A stretch of 64,000 nucleotides of DNA from Thermoanaerobacterium sp. RBIITD (GTDB taxonomy: Bacteria; Bacillota; Thermoanaerobacteria; Thermoanaerobacterales; Thermoanaerobacteraceae): contig NZ_LT906662.1 of assembly GCF_900205865.1 (NCBI RefSeq), positions 3,113,411-3,177,410 on the forward strand, given 5' to 3'. The notes under the pieces were generated by a model. That model saw nothing but the letters and a program-made list of their open reading frames with translations. It made no database searches and had not been told where the DNA came from. Positions within the stretch are counted from its first letter, which is position 1. The number at the start of each line of letters is the position of its first letter. Both the position numbers and the translations under genes were made by a program. Of the stretch, positions 44,546 through 54,789 are shown in pieces.

Positions 44546-45643
44546 ATGAAAATAGTTGTTAAAGTTGGTACGAGTACCTTGACATATGAAAATGGTCAGC
44601 TAAATCTAGAGATGATGGAAAAATTGTCGAGGCAGATATCAAATTTGCAAAATAGAGGCGATAAAGTTATACTTGTTACATCAGGTGCAATCGGTGCAGG
44701 AATGGGAAAGCTTAATATAAAACAAAAGCCTAAAACACTGCCGGAAAAGCAATCACTTGCTGCAGTAGGACAAGGATTACTAATTGAACTTTACGAGAAA
44801 TTTTTCAATGAGTATGGAAAGGTAACTGCACAGCTTTTGCTAACAAAAGACGATTTTTCTATAAGGGATAGATACTTAAATATAAGTTATACAATATCAA
44901 ACCTATTAAACTATGGTGTAGTGCCAATAATAAATGAAAATGATACGGTTACTGTTGATGAAATAAAAATAGGCGATAATGATACACTTTCAGCACTTGT
45001 AGCAAGTCTTATTGAAGCAGACATTTTGATAATATTAACAGATATTGACGGGCTTTACAACAAAAATCCTTCGATTAACAATGACGCCATTTTGATCGAT
45101 ATCGTAGAGGAATTTTCAGATAAACTTTTTGATATTGCTGGCGGTGCCGGTACAAAATTTGGTACAGGTGGAATGTACACTAAGATGCAGGCAGCAAAGA
45201 TATGCTATAATTCAGGTGTAAAAATGATTATAGCAAATGGAAAACTTGACAATGTTTTAAATAGGATTGCAAATGGTGAGAAAATAGGCACTACATTTAT
45301 ACCAATGCAAAATCCAATTTCCAGTAGAAAGGTATGGATTGCCTTCAATGCAAGTGTATTAGGTAAATTAGTCATAGATGACGGTGCTAAAAATGCCATA
45401 TTAAATAAAGGAAAAAGCCTTTTGCCAGGTGGTATAAAATATACAGATGGTGAATATTCTGTAGGTGATTGTGTTTCTATAGTTGATACTAATGACAAAG
45501 AAATTGCAAGAGGATTAATTAATTATACATCATCTGAAGTTGATAAAATAAAGGGGTATAAATCTGGTGACATAGAGAAAATATTGGGATATAAAAACTA
45601 TGATGAGGTTATCCATAGAGATAATTTAGTTATTATAAGCTGA
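44546..45643 (+). CDS. proB: glutamate 5-kinase
   Basis: 365 aa. Amino-acid kinase domain with VKVGTSTLT (4-12), SGAIGAGMGKL (near 49-59), NENDTVTVDE and GTGGMYTKMQAA (near 214-225), then a C-terminal PUA domain (about 275-360). First step of proline synthesis; usually feedback inhibited by proline through this kinase domain. Followed by proA. Confidence 0.96.
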   Translation: MKIVVKVGTSTLTYENGQLNLEMMEKLSRQISNLQNRGDKVILVTSGAIGAGMGKLNIKQKPKTLPEKQSLAAVGQGLLIELYEKFFNEYGKVTAQLLLTKDDFSIRDRYLNISYTISNLLNYGVVPIINENDTVTVDEIKIGDNDTLSALVASLIEADILIILTDIDGLYNKNPSINNDAILIDIVEEFSDKLFDIAGGAGTKFGTGGMYTKMQAAKICYNSGVKMIIANGKLDNVLNRIANGEKIGTTFIPMQNPISSRKVWIAFNASVLGKLVIDDGAKNAILNKGKSLLPGGIKYTDGEYSVGDCVSIVDTNDKEIARGLINYTSSEVDKIKGYKSGDIEKILGYKNYDEVIHRDNLVIIS

Positions 45644-45687
45644 TTTATGTTTAATATTATTGTATAATGTTAAAGGAGGTTAAAAAA

Positions 45688-46932
45688 ATGGAGATTGAAA
45701 TAAAAGCAGATAAGGCTAAAATAGCATCCAGAAAATTAGCATTGATTGATGAAAATGTTAAAAACAAAGCTCTTAAAAATATGGCTGATATGCTCATCAA
45801 TAATAGAGGTATTATTATTGAAGCAAATAAACGTGATGTGTTGTATGCTGAGAAAAAAGGTGTTAAAGCAGCTTTAATTGATAGGTTAAGGCTTAATGAA
45901 AAGCGTATTGAAGGAATGGCTAAGGGTCTACTCGAAATTTCAGCTCTTCCCGACCCTGTTGGCAATATAGAAGAGATGTGGAAAAGGCCAAATGGTCTTC
46001 AAATAGGCAAGATGAGATGCCCTATAGGCGTTATAGGGATAATATTTGAATCAAGGCCAAATGTTACAGCCGATGCAGCAGGACTTTGTCTTAAATCGGG
46101 AAATGCGGTAATATTAAGAGGTGGCAGTGATGCCATAAATTCAAATATAGCTATTGTTGAAACAATCTCTAAAGCGGCAATTGAGTCTGGTATTCCTGAT
46201 GGTGCAATACAGCTTATAGAAAATACTGACAGAGAAGAAGTAAACCGCATGATGAAATTAAACGGCAAAATTGACCTATTAATACCGAGAGGTGGTGCCG
46301 GGTTAATACAAAATGTTATAAAAAATTCTACAATACCGGTAATAGAAACAGGTGTTGGCAATTGCCACGTGTATGTTGATTCATATGCTGATTTAGATAT
46401 GGCACATAAAATAATCGTAAATGCGAAGACACAGAGGCCAGGGGTTTGCAATGCGATAGAGACAGTTCTAATACATAAAGATATTGCCAAGAACTTTTTA
46501 CCGACTATGATAGAAAAATTGACATCCTTAGGGGTTGAAATAAGAGGGTGTGACATAACAAAATCTATATGCAGTGATGTAAAAGAGGCAAGTGAAGAAG
46601 ATTGGAGAACTGAGTACCTTGACTTGATACTTGCGGTCAAAGTTGTTGATAGCATAGATGATGCTATAGAACACATTACAAAATATTCGTCAGGCCATTC
46701 AGAGAGTATAGTAACAGAAAATTATACTAACGCCATGAAGTTTTTAAAAGCTATTGACTCTGCTGCTGTATATGTCAATGCATCTACAAGATTTACGGAT
46801 GGCGGTGAATTCGGCTTTGGCGCTGAGATAGGTATAAGTACACAAAAAATGCATGCAAGGGGTCCTATGGGTCTTAAAGAATTAACAACATATAAATATA
46901 TAATTCTCGGAAATGGACAGATAAGAGAATAA
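45688..46932 (+). CDS. proA: gamma-glutamyl phosphate reductase
   Basis: 414 aa, ATG 45688 behind AAAGGAGG (the ATG at 45667 lies before that site). NADPH-dependent aldehyde dehydrogenase fold: IFESRPNVTADAAGLCLKSGNAVILRGG (about 114-141), catalytic Cys in QRPGVCNAIETVLIH, and FGFGAEIGIS near the end. Second proline step, acting on the unstable ProB product, so a ProB-ProA complex is usual. Confidence 0.96.
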   Translation: MEIEIKADKAKIASRKLALIDENVKNKALKNMADMLINNRGIIIEANKRDVLYAEKKGVKAALIDRLRLNEKRIEGMAKGLLEISALPDPVGNIEEMWKRPNGLQIGKMRCPIGVIGIIFESRPNVTADAAGLCLKSGNAVILRGGSDAINSNIAIVETISKAAIESGIPDGAIQLIENTDREEVNRMMKLNGKIDLLIPRGGAGLIQNVIKNSTIPVIETGVGNCHVYVDSYADLDMAHKIIVNAKTQRPGVCNAIETVLIHKDIAKNFLPTMIEKLTSLGVEIRGCDITKSICSDVKEASEEDWRTEYLDLILAVKVVDSIDDAIEHITKYSSGHSESIVTENYTNAMKFLKAIDSAAVYVNASTRFTDGGEFGFGAEIGISTQKMHARGPMGLKELTTYKYIILGNGQIRE

Positions 46933-46956
46933 AATTTTTAAAGTGAGGTATTTATT

Positions 46957-47403
46957 ATGAAAAGAGTACTTATTATACACGGTCCAAATTTGAATTTGAC
47001 CGGAAGCAGAGAGACAAATATTTATGGTAATGTAAGTTTTGAAGAGATTAATAATATAATAAAGAGGGAAGCATCGAAACTTGATTTAGCCGTAAAAATT
47101 CAGCAATCAAACAGCGAAGGAGAGATTATAGATTTTATCCACTCTGCAAAGAATAATTTTGATGCGATTATAATAAATCCAGGTGCATATTCACATTATA
47201 GCTATGCTATAATGGATGCAATTGGTGCCATAGATATACCTGTTATAGAAGTTCATCTATCAAATATTCAAAAGCGTGAAGATTTCAGGCATACATCTGT
47301 GACAGCGACAAGATGCTTAGGGCAAATTTCCGGTTTTGGACCATATAGTTATGTACTTGCTTTAAACGCTGTAAAATTATTAGAAGACTCGTTGGAGGAG
47401 TGA
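46957..47403 (+). CDS. aroQ: 3-dehydroquinate dehydratase, type II
   Basis: 148 aa. Type II signature [14 protein letters not shown] near 5-18, where a Tyr-containing loop follows (NIYG, catalytic Tyr24), [26 protein letters not shown] and EVHLSN. Dehydrates 3-dehydroquinate to 3-dehydroshikimate. It is the third shikimate-pathway gene in this stretch. Confidence 0.95.
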   Translation: MKRVLIIHGPNLNLTGSRETNIYGNVSFEEINNIIKREASKLDLAVKIQQSNSEGEIIDFIHSAKNNFDAIIINPGAYSHYSYAIMDAIGAIDIPVIEVHLSNIQKREDFRHTSVTATRCLGQISGFGPYSYVLALNAVKLLEDSLEE

Positions 47404-47407
47404 TAAT

Positions 47408-48472
47408 TTGTATAGTAGATTAAATGCTTCTAAAAATTTATTGAATGAAAAGGGCTTAGATGGTTTTATTATCTTTAAACCTGTTAATGTTACATATGTG
47501 ACAGGCTTTACTGGCGATGATAGTGTAGCCATAATAAGCAAAAAAGATTCTTATTTTATAACAGATTCAAGATATACTGAACAGGCATTACATGAAGTGA
47601 AGGATTTTAATATTATAGAACATAAAACCGGGATTATGGACGCAATTAAAGAGTATGTAGATATGCTACATATTAAAAAACTAGGTTTTGAGGAAGATTA
47701 TCTTACATATGGACAATATAGCGAATTAAAGGACAAATTAAATGTAGAGCTTATACCGGAAAAAAGCTTTATAGAGGGATTAAGAGAAATAAAAGATGAA
47801 ACCGAAATAGAAAATATAAAAAAAGCGCAATATATAACAGAAAATACATTTGAATATTTCCTTAAGTTTATAAAAGTTGGAATGAAAGAAAGAGATATCG
47901 CTTTAGAAATGGAATACCACATGAAAAAGCTTGGTGCTGAAGATAAATCATTTGATTTTATAGTTGCATCAGGAAAGAGATCATCAATGCCACATGGAAA
48001 AGCTTCTGATAAGATTATAGAAAATGGAGATTTTGTGACATTTGATTATGGATGCAAAGTAAATGGTTATTGTTCAGACATGACAAGGACAGTTGTTGTA
48101 GGAAAGGCAAATGACAGACAAAAAGAAATTTACAATACAGTTTTAGAAGCGCAGATGAATGCAATCAACAATCTAAAAGCAGGAATGATAGAAAATGAAG
48201 GAGATAATCTAGCAAGAAGGGTAATTGATGAAAAAGGGTATGGAAATTATTTTGGACATTCATTAGGACATGGTGTTGGTCTTGAAATACATGAAAGACC
48301 CGTATTGAGCCCAAGAGGAAATAATGTATTAAAAGCAGGCATGATTGTGACAATCGAACCTGGAATATATATTCCCGATTTTGGTGGCGTTAGAATAGAA
48401 GATATGGTATTATTAAAAGAGGATGGCGTTATTGATTTAACAAATTCGCCCAAAGTATTAATAGAAGTATAA
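47408..48472 (+). CDS. Xaa-Pro aminopeptidase family M24 protein
   Basis: 354 aa from TTG 47408, with GGAGGAG upstream. N-terminal creatinase-like domain (about 1-125) and the pita-bread peptidase domain with metal ligands in FDYGCKVNGYCSDMTR, HGVGLEIHE, TIEPGIY and GGVRIEDMV. Likely removes N-terminal residues before proline. The pair with efp just downstream is widely conserved. Confidence 0.92.
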   Translation: MYSRLNASKNLLNEKGLDGFIIFKPVNVTYVTGFTGDDSVAIISKKDSYFITDSRYTEQALHEVKDFNIIEHKTGIMDAIKEYVDMLHIKKLGFEEDYLTYGQYSELKDKLNVELIPEKSFIEGLREIKDETEIENIKKAQYITENTFEYFLKFIKVGMKERDIALEMEYHMKKLGAEDKSFDFIVASGKRSSMPHGKASDKIIENGDFVTFDYGCKVNGYCSDMTRTVVVGKANDRQKEIYNTVLEAQMNAINNLKAGMIENEGDNLARRVIDEKGYGNYFGHSLGHGVGLEIHERPVLSPRGNNVLKAGMIVTIEPGIYIPDFGGVRIEDMVLLKEDGVIDLTNSPKVLIEV

Positions 48473-48493
48473 CTAATGATGGAGGGATATTAA

Positions 48494-49051
48494 TTGGTAT
48501 CAGCAGGAGAATTCAGAAAAGGAATGACAATCGACATTGATGGTCAGGTATTTACAGTAGTAGACTTTCAACACGTAAAACCGGGGAAAGGTGCAGCTTT
48601 TGTAAGAACAAGGTTAAAAAATGTAATTACAGGAGCAGTTGTTGAAAGAACTTTTAACCCTACTGAAAAAGTTGAAGAAGCAGTTATAGAAAGAAAGGAT
48701 ATGCAGTATCTATATAATGACGGCAATTTATATTATTTTATGGATACTGAAACATTCGAGCAGATTCCTTTAAACTACGAAAAAGTTGAAGACGCAATGA
48801 AGTTCTTAAAAGAAAACATGACGGCAACAATAAAGTTTTATAAGGGTGAAGCTTTTTCAGTTGAGCCACCAACATTTGTTGAACTTGAAGTAGTTGAAAC
48901 TGAGCCTGGTTTTAAAGGTGATACAGCAACAGGTGGCTCAAAGCCGGCAAAAGTTGAAACAGGTGCAATAATTCAAGTGCCATTGTTTGTAAATCAAGGT
49001 GACATTATAAAAATTGATACAAGGACTTCAGAATACTTGGAAAGAGTATAG
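48494..49051 (+). CDS. efp: elongation factor P
   Basis: 185 aa from TTG 48494 after GGAGGG. Three OB-like domains; the tip loop of domain I is VKPGKGAAF (near 29-37) with Lys as the modifiable residue. EF-P relieves stalling at polyproline stretches. C-terminal ends [17 protein letters not shown] as is typical. Confidence 0.97.
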   Translation: MVSAGEFRKGMTIDIDGQVFTVVDFQHVKPGKGAAFVRTRLKNVITGAVVERTFNPTEKVEEAVIERKDMQYLYNDGNLYYFMDTETFEQIPLNYEKVEDAMKFLKENMTATIKFYKGEAFSVEPPTFVELEVVETEPGFKGDTATGGSKPAKVETGAIIQVPLFVNQGDIIKIDTRTSEYLERV

Positions 49052-49096
49052 TTTATTACCCTTTTAAAAATAATAATAAAAAAGGAGGTATTGTGA

Positions 49097-49498
49097 ATGG
49101 AGTATTTAAATGAAAGAGTTTCATATCTAAGAGGCCTCGTAGATGGTCTTGAGATTGATGAAACTACAAAGGAAGGCAAAGTTTTGCTTGCTATTATCGA
49201 TGCACTTGAAGATTTTGCAGATGCAATAAATGACATAGAAGAATCTCAATCAGAGCTCGATGATTATGTAGGTGCAATTGATGAAGATTTGTCGGACGTT
49301 GAAGATGAAGTTTATGACGATGAATATGATGACGATGAATATGTTGAGGTAGAATGTCCTCATTGCCATATGTTAATGAGCGTTGAAGAGGACCTTCTTG
49401 ACGACGGTGACACAGAGCTTGTATGTCCTCATTGTAATGAAACAGTTAATATAAATGATGTTATTGTTTGTGAAGATGATAATGACGATAAGGAATAA
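49097..49498 (+). CDS. CD1247-type acidic zinc-ribbon protein
   Basis: 133 aa. N-terminal helical domain (about 1-60; YLNERVSYLRGLVDGLEIDETTKEGKVL) of the CD1247 family, a highly acidic middle (DDEYDDDEYVEVE) and a C-terminal zinc ribbon CPHC...CPHC (about 92-120). Found in many clostridia between efp and spoIIIAA. Function unknown; the ribbon suggests a nucleic-acid or protein contact. Confidence 0.85.
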   Translation: MEYLNERVSYLRGLVDGLEIDETTKEGKVLLAIIDALEDFADAINDIEESQSELDDYVGAIDEDLSDVEDEVYDDEYDDDEYVEVECPHCHMLMSVEEDLLDDGDTELVCPHCNETVNINDVIVCEDDNDDKE

Positions 49499-49518
49499 CA
49501 TTAATTAATGATTAGTTA

Positions 49519-49553
49519 AAAATACTCACTATTTTATAGTGGGTATTTTTTTT
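49519..49553 (+). terminator. intrinsic terminator before spoIIIA operon
   Basis: AAATACTCACTAT (49520-49532) pairs with ATAGTGGGTATTT (49536-49548), one T-G wobble; T-run to 49553. Confidence 0.88.
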
Positions 49554-49607
49554 ATTCATAAATATTTACATTAGTAAATATAATTTTTGTAGAGAGGAGG
49601 ACATGTT

Positions 49608-50603
49608 ATGATAAACGAAAGTAAAAATTATAATGAACTACTTAACTCTTTGCCATTTAATGTAAGAAATATAATTATAAAGATACCCAAAAATATAAAG
49701 GCAAAAATGGAGGAGATAAGACTGAGAATTAATAAACCCTTAATGATTCATATAGATAACCAAGAACGATTTATATCAAGTGAAGGTAGAATAGTAGATT
49801 TAGCTGATTTTGCTTACAGAGTTACGAATGATGATTGTGAAAAAGCATTGCAGTTAATCTCTAAGTCTTCTATCTATGCTTTTGAAGATGAGATTAAAAA
49901 TGGATATATAACATTAAAAGGTGGATATAGAGTTGGAATATGTGGAAAGTGTGTTCTCGAGAATGGAATGATAAAGACTATTATAAATGTATCTGGATTT
50001 AATTACAGAATAATGAGAGAATGTATCGGTGTCTCTGATGAAATCATGCGTTATATTTTAAAACAATCAGATACTATATATAACACATTGATAATTTCTC
50101 CCCCTCAATGTGGGAAAACTACTTTATTAAGGGATATAGCGAGAAATATAAGCAATGGAATGAAGACACTTGACTTTAAAGGCGATAATATCTCGATAAT
50201 AGACGAAAGGTCTGAAATTGCAGCATGTTACAAAGGTGATCCACAAAATGATGTTGGATACCGTACTGATATACTTGATTCATGTCCAAAGCATTTAGGA
50301 ATATTGATGATGATAAGATCAATGTCACCACGTGTTATAATCACAGATGAAATAGGCAAAATCGAAGATATTACAGCAATACATGAAGCAGTAAATGCAG
50401 GTGTTAATATCATTACAACTGTGCACGGAAATGACATAAGTGACATTATAAGAAAAGAATATCTTAATGAACTTATAAGTGGAAAGGAATTTGAAAGATA
50501 TATTATTTTAAGCAAAAGAAAAGGCGCTGGAACTATTGAATCTATCCTTGATAGAGATCTCAAAACTATTTTCAAAGGTCCTTATAGAAAGGATGTAGAT
50601 TAA
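49608..50603 (+). CDS. spoIIIAA: stage III sporulation ATPase SpoIIIAA
   Basis: 331 aa secretion-type ATPase. Walker A SPPQCGKTTLLRD (about 160-172), Walker B region MSPRVIITDEIG and VHGND. It powers the SpoIIIA-SpoIIQ channel between mother cell and forespore. The N-terminal part (ILRLRINKPL-like EEIRLRINKPL) is typical. Operons of this type are under sigma-E (family knowledge); I see no clear sigma-E promoter here. Start behind GAGAGGAGG. Confidence 0.95.
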   Translation: MINESKNYNELLNSLPFNVRNIIIKIPKNIKAKMEEIRLRINKPLMIHIDNQERFISSEGRIVDLADFAYRVTNDDCEKALQLISKSSIYAFEDEIKNGYITLKGGYRVGICGKCVLENGMIKTIINVSGFNYRIMRECIGVSDEIMRYILKQSDTIYNTLIISPPQCGKTTLLRDIARNISNGMKTLDFKGDNISIIDERSEIAACYKGDPQNDVGYRTDILDSCPKHLGILMMIRSMSPRVIITDEIGKIEDITAIHEAVNAGVNIITTVHGNDISDIIRKEYLNELISGKEFERYIILSKRKGAGTIESILDRDLKTIFKGPYRKDVD

Positions 50604-50604
50604 T

Positions 50605-51120
50605 ATGATAAAAATAATTGGTATGACAATGGTTTTAGCTTCATCGACATTAATTGGATACATTCTCTCATTAAAATATTCTTTAAGATGGCGCACATTA
50701 AGATCATTAATTTCAAGTTTAAACATTTTAATGACAGAGATTACATACGGCAAGATTACTTTATCAGAAGCCTTTATGAAAGTATCAAAAATTTCTAATT
50801 TGAGTGTTAAACAATTATTTATATCAACTTCTGAAATATTAAACTCTAACAAAGGATATACGGCTGGCGAAGCATGGGAAATAGCGATTAAAAAGATGAA
50901 AGATATAAATTTAAATGAGGAAGATATTGAGATATTAAAATCTTTTGGTAACGGACTTGGAAATTCAGACATTTACAATCAGGAAAATAATTATAAATTA
51001 ACGGTAGAATTGCTTAAAAAACAACTTATTGATGCAGAAGAATCGAGCAAAAAAAATGAAAAAATGTATAAAAACCTTGGGCTTTTAGTGGGAATCGCGA
51101 TAATCATCATATTTATATAA
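50605..51120 (+). CDS. spoIIIAB: stage III sporulation protein SpoIIIAB
   Basis: 171 aa. Hydrophobic helix at the start, helical GspF-like middle (RTLRSLISSLNILMTEITYGKITL, then EILKSFGNGLGNSD) and a C-terminal helix (about 150-171). Acts as the platform protein of the channel. One base after spoIIIAA. Confidence 0.93.
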   Translation: MIKIIGMTMVLASSTLIGYILSLKYSLRWRTLRSLISSLNILMTEITYGKITLSEAFMKVSKISNLSVKQLFISTSEILNSNKGYTAGEAWEIAIKKMKDINLNEEDIEILKSFGNGLGNSDIYNQENNYKLTVELLKKQLIDAEESSKKNEKMYKNLGLLVGIAIIIIFI

Positions 51121-51133
51121 GGGGGAAATAAAT

Positions 51134-51331
51134 TTGAGCATTGATATAATTTTTAAGATAGCCGCAATTGGAATTCTTGTAACAGTACTTAATCAAATCT
51201 TAATTAGATCTGGTAGGGAAGAGCAGGCAATGATGGTGACATTAGCAGGTGTTGTCGTAGTATTAATGATGGTGATAACAATGATAAATAACTTATTTAC
51301 TGCAGTTAAAACTATATTTCAATTGTATTAG
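51134..51331 (+). CDS. spoIIIAC: stage III sporulation protein SpoIIIAC
   Basis: 65 aa from TTG 51134 behind AAGGGGG. Two membrane helices with the conserved IAAIGILVTVLNQIL and GREEQAMMVTLAG between them. Small membrane part of the channel, related in sequence to SpoIIIAD. Confidence 0.92.
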   Translation: MSIDIIFKIAAIGILVTVLNQILIRSGREEQAMMVTLAGVVVVLMMVITMINNLFTAVKTIFQLY

Positions 51332-51374
51332 CGATTTAAATGAAGGATAAAACTTACTGAAAGGAACTGTTTTT

Positions 51375-51761
51375 ATGGAGATTATACAAATAGTAGTTAT
51401 AGGTATAATTTGCGTGCTTATTTTAACGATACTAAGGGAGACAAATCCTGATATTGCCATAATAATAAGTCTAATAGCTGGAATAATCATATTCTTCATT
51501 GTAATTCCCAAGATAAGCAATATTATTTCAGTCTTAAATACGCTTGCGGATAAAAGCGGTATCAACAATGTTTATGTCGTCACAGTTTTTAAAATTATTG
51601 GTATTGCATATATTGCAGAATTTGGATCACAGCTTTCTATAGATGCGAATGAAAAGAATATAGCCTCAAAAATAGAGTTAGCAGGAAAGATTATAATTGT
51701 ATTTCTATCATTACCGATAATAATAGCTCTTGTTGATGCAATAGTCTCCATAATGCCGTGA
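51375..51761 (+). CDS. spoIIIAD: stage III sporulation protein SpoIIIAD
   Basis: 128 aa, about four membrane helices. Begins EIIQIVVIGIICVLILTILRETNPDIAIIISL and holds FKIIGIAYIAEFGSQLSIDANEKNIASKIELAGK, the family's main signature. Part of the basal membrane complex with SpoIIIAC. Confidence 0.93.
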   Translation: MEIIQIVVIGIICVLILTILRETNPDIAIIISLIAGIIIFFIVIPKISNIISVLNTLADKSGINNVYVVTVFKIIGIAYIAEFGSQLSIDANEKNIASKIELAGKIIIVFLSLPIIIALVDAIVSIMP

Positions 51762-51771
51762 GGTGAAAAAC

Positions 51772-52938
51772 ATGAGAAAAAGTATATTAGTATTATTGGC
51801 CATAATCGTTATAATCATGATACCTATAAAGCCTGTATATGCTGATGATAAGTCAGATATTTATACACAGATACAAGGTGTTGATACTAGCGAAGTTGAC
51901 TCTTTAATAAAGGGAATTAATGATAAATATGGTAATATAATGCCTCTCACTGATGTCAAGACGTACATAATGAATGTGTTAAAAGGTAAAGAGACATTTA
52001 ATGCTAAAGATATATTTAATAACATATTGAAAATCTTATTTAAGGAGTTAATGACATCATCAGGTTTATTGATGCAGCTTATATTATTGGCAATATTAAG
52101 CGCTGTTTTGACTAATTTAGAAAGTTCCTTTGAAAGAGAGGGTATAAGTCAGATTGCACATTTAGCAGTTTACGCAGTTTTAATCATAGTTGCAATAAAA
52201 AGCTTTATGGGAGTACTTAATATTGGCAGAGATGCGATAAATAGTATGGTTGATTTTATGCAGGCAATACTGCCGGTTTTAATAACAATGTTAGTATCAG
52301 TAGGAGCTTATGTTTCAGCTTCATTTTTTCAACCAGCTATTATAATGGCTGTGGAATTTACAGCACAGGTAATTAGAGATTTTATATTTCCAGCTATTCT
52401 TTTTATGACTGTTATTAAAATAGTAAGTCGTATTTCTGATAAGTTTAGCTTAAATAAGCTAAGTGATTTTACTAAAACGGTATGTACAGCATCAATATCA
52501 ATCCTTTTAAGCATATTTATCGGTATTATTACTATTCAAGGTATAACATCCTCAATTGCAGATGGTGTCATATCAAGAACTACGAAATATGCAGTAGGCA
52601 CTTTTTTACCTATTGTGGGTAGTATTTTATCTGACAGTATAGATGCAATAATGGGGGCTTCTTTCTTAATTAAGGGTGCTATAAGTACATTCGGTTTAAT
52701 TGCAATAATTTTAATATCAATTATGCCTATTATTAAGATATTAACACTTATGATTATATATAAGCTTTCTGCGGCGGTTATCGAACCAATAGCGGATAAG
52801 AGGATAGTTGATTTTATATCAGATATTGCAACATCTATAGCATATATTTTTGCGGCATTAGTTTCAGTTACAATTATGATGTTTTTATCGATAACAGCGG
52901 TAATAAATGCGGCCAGTGTAAGTGTTATGATGAGATAA
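51772..52938 (+). CDS. spoIIIAE: stage III sporulation protein SpoIIIAE
   Basis: 388 aa, ATG 51772 behind GAGGTG (GTG 51763 is part of that site). A cleavable-looking signal (about 4-26, ending VYADD), a short outside region and about eight membrane helices. The polytopic core of the channel export apparatus; conserved VDFMQAILPVLITMLVSVG and SSIADGVISRTTKYAVGTFLPIVG. Confidence 0.94.
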   Translation: MRKSILVLLAIIVIIMIPIKPVYADDKSDIYTQIQGVDTSEVDSLIKGINDKYGNIMPLTDVKTYIMNVLKGKETFNAKDIFNNILKILFKELMTSSGLLMQLILLAILSAVLTNLESSFEREGISQIAHLAVYAVLIIVAIKSFMGVLNIGRDAINSMVDFMQAILPVLITMLVSVGAYVSASFFQPAIIMAVEFTAQVIRDFIFPAILFMTVIKIVSRISDKFSLNKLSDFTKTVCTASISILLSIFIGIITIQGITSSIADGVISRTTKYAVGTFLPIVGSILSDSIDAIMGASFLIKGAISTFGLIAIILISIMPIIKILTLMIIYKLSAAVIEPIADKRIVDFISDIATSIAYIFAALVSVTIMMFLSITAVINAASVSVMMR

Positions 52939-52965
52939 ACGTAAAATGAAGGGAATGTAAAAAAC

Positions 52966-53553
52966 ATGGAGATGATAAAAAATTGGATATTACAAATAGC
53001 ATATATATCAATTTTAGCGGTAATATTTGAATTTATGGTTCCATCTTCAAGTATAAAAAAATATGTTAAAGTCGTCATAGGTTTAATTATTATGATGACT
53101 ATAATTAACCCTATATTAACTTTCTTAAAGGGTGGAATTGATATAAACAGTGCCGTTTTAAAAAATGAATATGGCTATAACGATATTGATATTAATTCCG
53201 TATCAAAGCAAGCTGAAGTAGAGAGAAATAAACTCATAGTTGATGAGTACAAAAGAAGATTGAATGAACAAATCAAAGAAAGAATACTGACAAAAGTTGA
53301 TGCTGCCAATGTTCAAGTTGATGCTAAAATAGATAATGATATCAATGATAAATATTTTGGTAAAATAGAAAGTCTTGATATAAAAATATCTAATGTAACT
53401 AATGAAAAACCAAATACTAAGGGAAATGTCGACAAGGTTGTAATAAATATAAATCAATCAAATGATAAAAAAAATAATATTGATGATATTAAAAATGATA
53501 TAAGTACATTCTATAATGTACCGTTAAAGAATATAACTATAGAAGAAAAATAA
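52966..53553 (+). CDS. spoIIIAF: stage III sporulation protein SpoIIIAF
   Basis: 195 aa. Two membrane helices (about 7-25 and 32-52) and a soluble ring-building domain (about 70-195) with charged coiled region NKLIVDEYKRRLNEQIKERI. Structural part of the channel. Confidence 0.9.
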   Translation: MEMIKNWILQIAYISILAVIFEFMVPSSSIKKYVKVVIGLIIMMTIINPILTFLKGGIDINSAVLKNEYGYNDIDINSVSKQAEVERNKLIVDEYKRRLNEQIKERILTKVDAANVQVDAKIDNDINDKYFGKIESLDIKISNVTNEKPNTKGNVDKVVININQSNDKKNNIDDIKNDISTFYNVPLKNITIEEK

Positions 53554-53575
53554 TTAAATGAAAGGGGGATAAAAT

Positions 53576-54151
53576 GTGGATTTCAATAAACTAAAGGAAA
53601 AATTATTAAAAACCGATAGTAAAACTATACAAGATTTAGCAGTAATATTAATAATTGGATTAATCCTTTTGATTGGGGCCAGTATTTTTATTAAGCCCAA
53701 ACCTACAAATAAAAACTCGGATAAGCAGATGGTCGTAAAGCAAATGACCGAAGAGGATTATGCTAATGGACTTGAGATAGAACTGAAAAACATTCTATCC
53801 AAGATTCACGGAGTAGGCAATGTAGATGTTTTGGTGACATTGGATTCCAATGATGAGGTAGTTGCGGCAATGGATATAGTACAATCTCAGACAACAACAA
53901 ATGAAAAAGACAATAATGGTGGTATGAGGACGACTGTACAAACAGAGTCAAATAATAAAATTGTTACATCCCAAAATACAGGCGGTCAAAACCAGCCAAT
54001 AGTTTTAAAAAAGGTAATGCCGGAAGTTAGAGGCGTAGTTATTGTTGCTGATGGTGCAAAAGATCCCAATGTAGCATATGAATTAATGACATCTGTTCAG
54101 ACGGCCTTAGGTATACCGGCATATAAAGTAAAAGTTGTTTCATCAAAATAA
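53576..54151 (+). CDS. spoIIIAG: stage III sporulation protein SpoIIIAG
   Basis: 191 aa from GTG 53576 behind AAGGGGG. One membrane helix (about 20-40), then a ring-building motif domain with KIHGVGNVDVLVTLDS (near 75-90) and RGVVIVADGAKDPNVAYELMTSVQTALG near the end. It forms the large ring between the two spore membranes. A flexible Thr/Asn/Gly insert lies at about 105-145. Confidence 0.93.
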   Translation: MDFNKLKEKLLKTDSKTIQDLAVILIIGLILLIGASIFIKPKPTNKNSDKQMVVKQMTEEDYANGLEIELKNILSKIHGVGNVDVLVTLDSNDEVVAAMDIVQSQTTTNEKDNNGGMRTTVQTESNNKIVTSQNTGGQNQPIVLKKVMPEVRGVVIVADGAKDPNVAYELMTSVQTALGIPAYKVKVVSSK

Positions 54152-54171
54152 TAATTTTAGGAGGTTTTACT

Positions 54172-54732
54172 ATGATGTATTTAAAGAAAAAATCAATAGC
54201 AATAGTTTCTCTTGTTTTGCTTATTGCGATAGCTTTCGTAATAAATTACAGCTATCAAAATGGAATTAATAAAAATGCATCTGGAAAGACGGAGGACTTA
54301 AATACACAACTTACTGATAAAAATCAGACACTCAATACAACATCATCCAAAGATGCGTCGAAAGCAGCTACTGCAGTAGCTTCGGGTTTATTTTCTTCCT
54401 ATAGGCAAGATAGGGATGTAAATAGAAGTCGCAGTCTTGAAGCATTGCAAGAAATTGTCAATAATAAAAATACGAGCCAGACAACAAGAGATGAAGCCCA
54501 AAAGCAGATTATAAAATTGACAGAGACAAATCAAAAAGAATTAATACTTGAAAATTTGATAAAAGCAAAAGGATTTCAAGATGCAGTTGTTTTAATAGAC
54601 AACAATACTGCAAATGTAATTGTTCAGGCAGATAAATTGTCTGAACAGGAAGTGGCAAAAATACAAGATGTAGTATTACAACAGACTGGATTCTCCCTTG
54701 ATAATATAAAAATCATGAATAGAATGAATTAG
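54172..54732 (+). CDS. spoIIIAH: stage III sporulation protein SpoIIIAH
   Basis: 186 aa. One membrane helix (about 7-25) and a YscJ-like domain in the intermembrane space that binds SpoIIQ (SRSLEALQEIVNNKNTSQTTR, then KAKGFQDAVVLIDNNTANVIV). Last gene of the operon, with the order AA-AH complete and without gaps. Confidence 0.94.
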   Translation: MMYLKKKSIAIVSLVLLIAIAFVINYSYQNGINKNASGKTEDLNTQLTDKNQTLNTTSSKDASKAATAVASGLFSSYRQDRDVNRSRSLEALQEIVNNKNTSQTTRDEAQKQIIKLTETNQKELILENLIKAKGFQDAVVLIDNNTANVIVQADKLSEQEVAKIQDVVLQQTGFSLDNIKIMNRMN

Positions 54733-54789
54733 TTATAATTGTAAAATAAATGTTTATTTGCTATAATATTTATGAAAGGAAGTGTTACA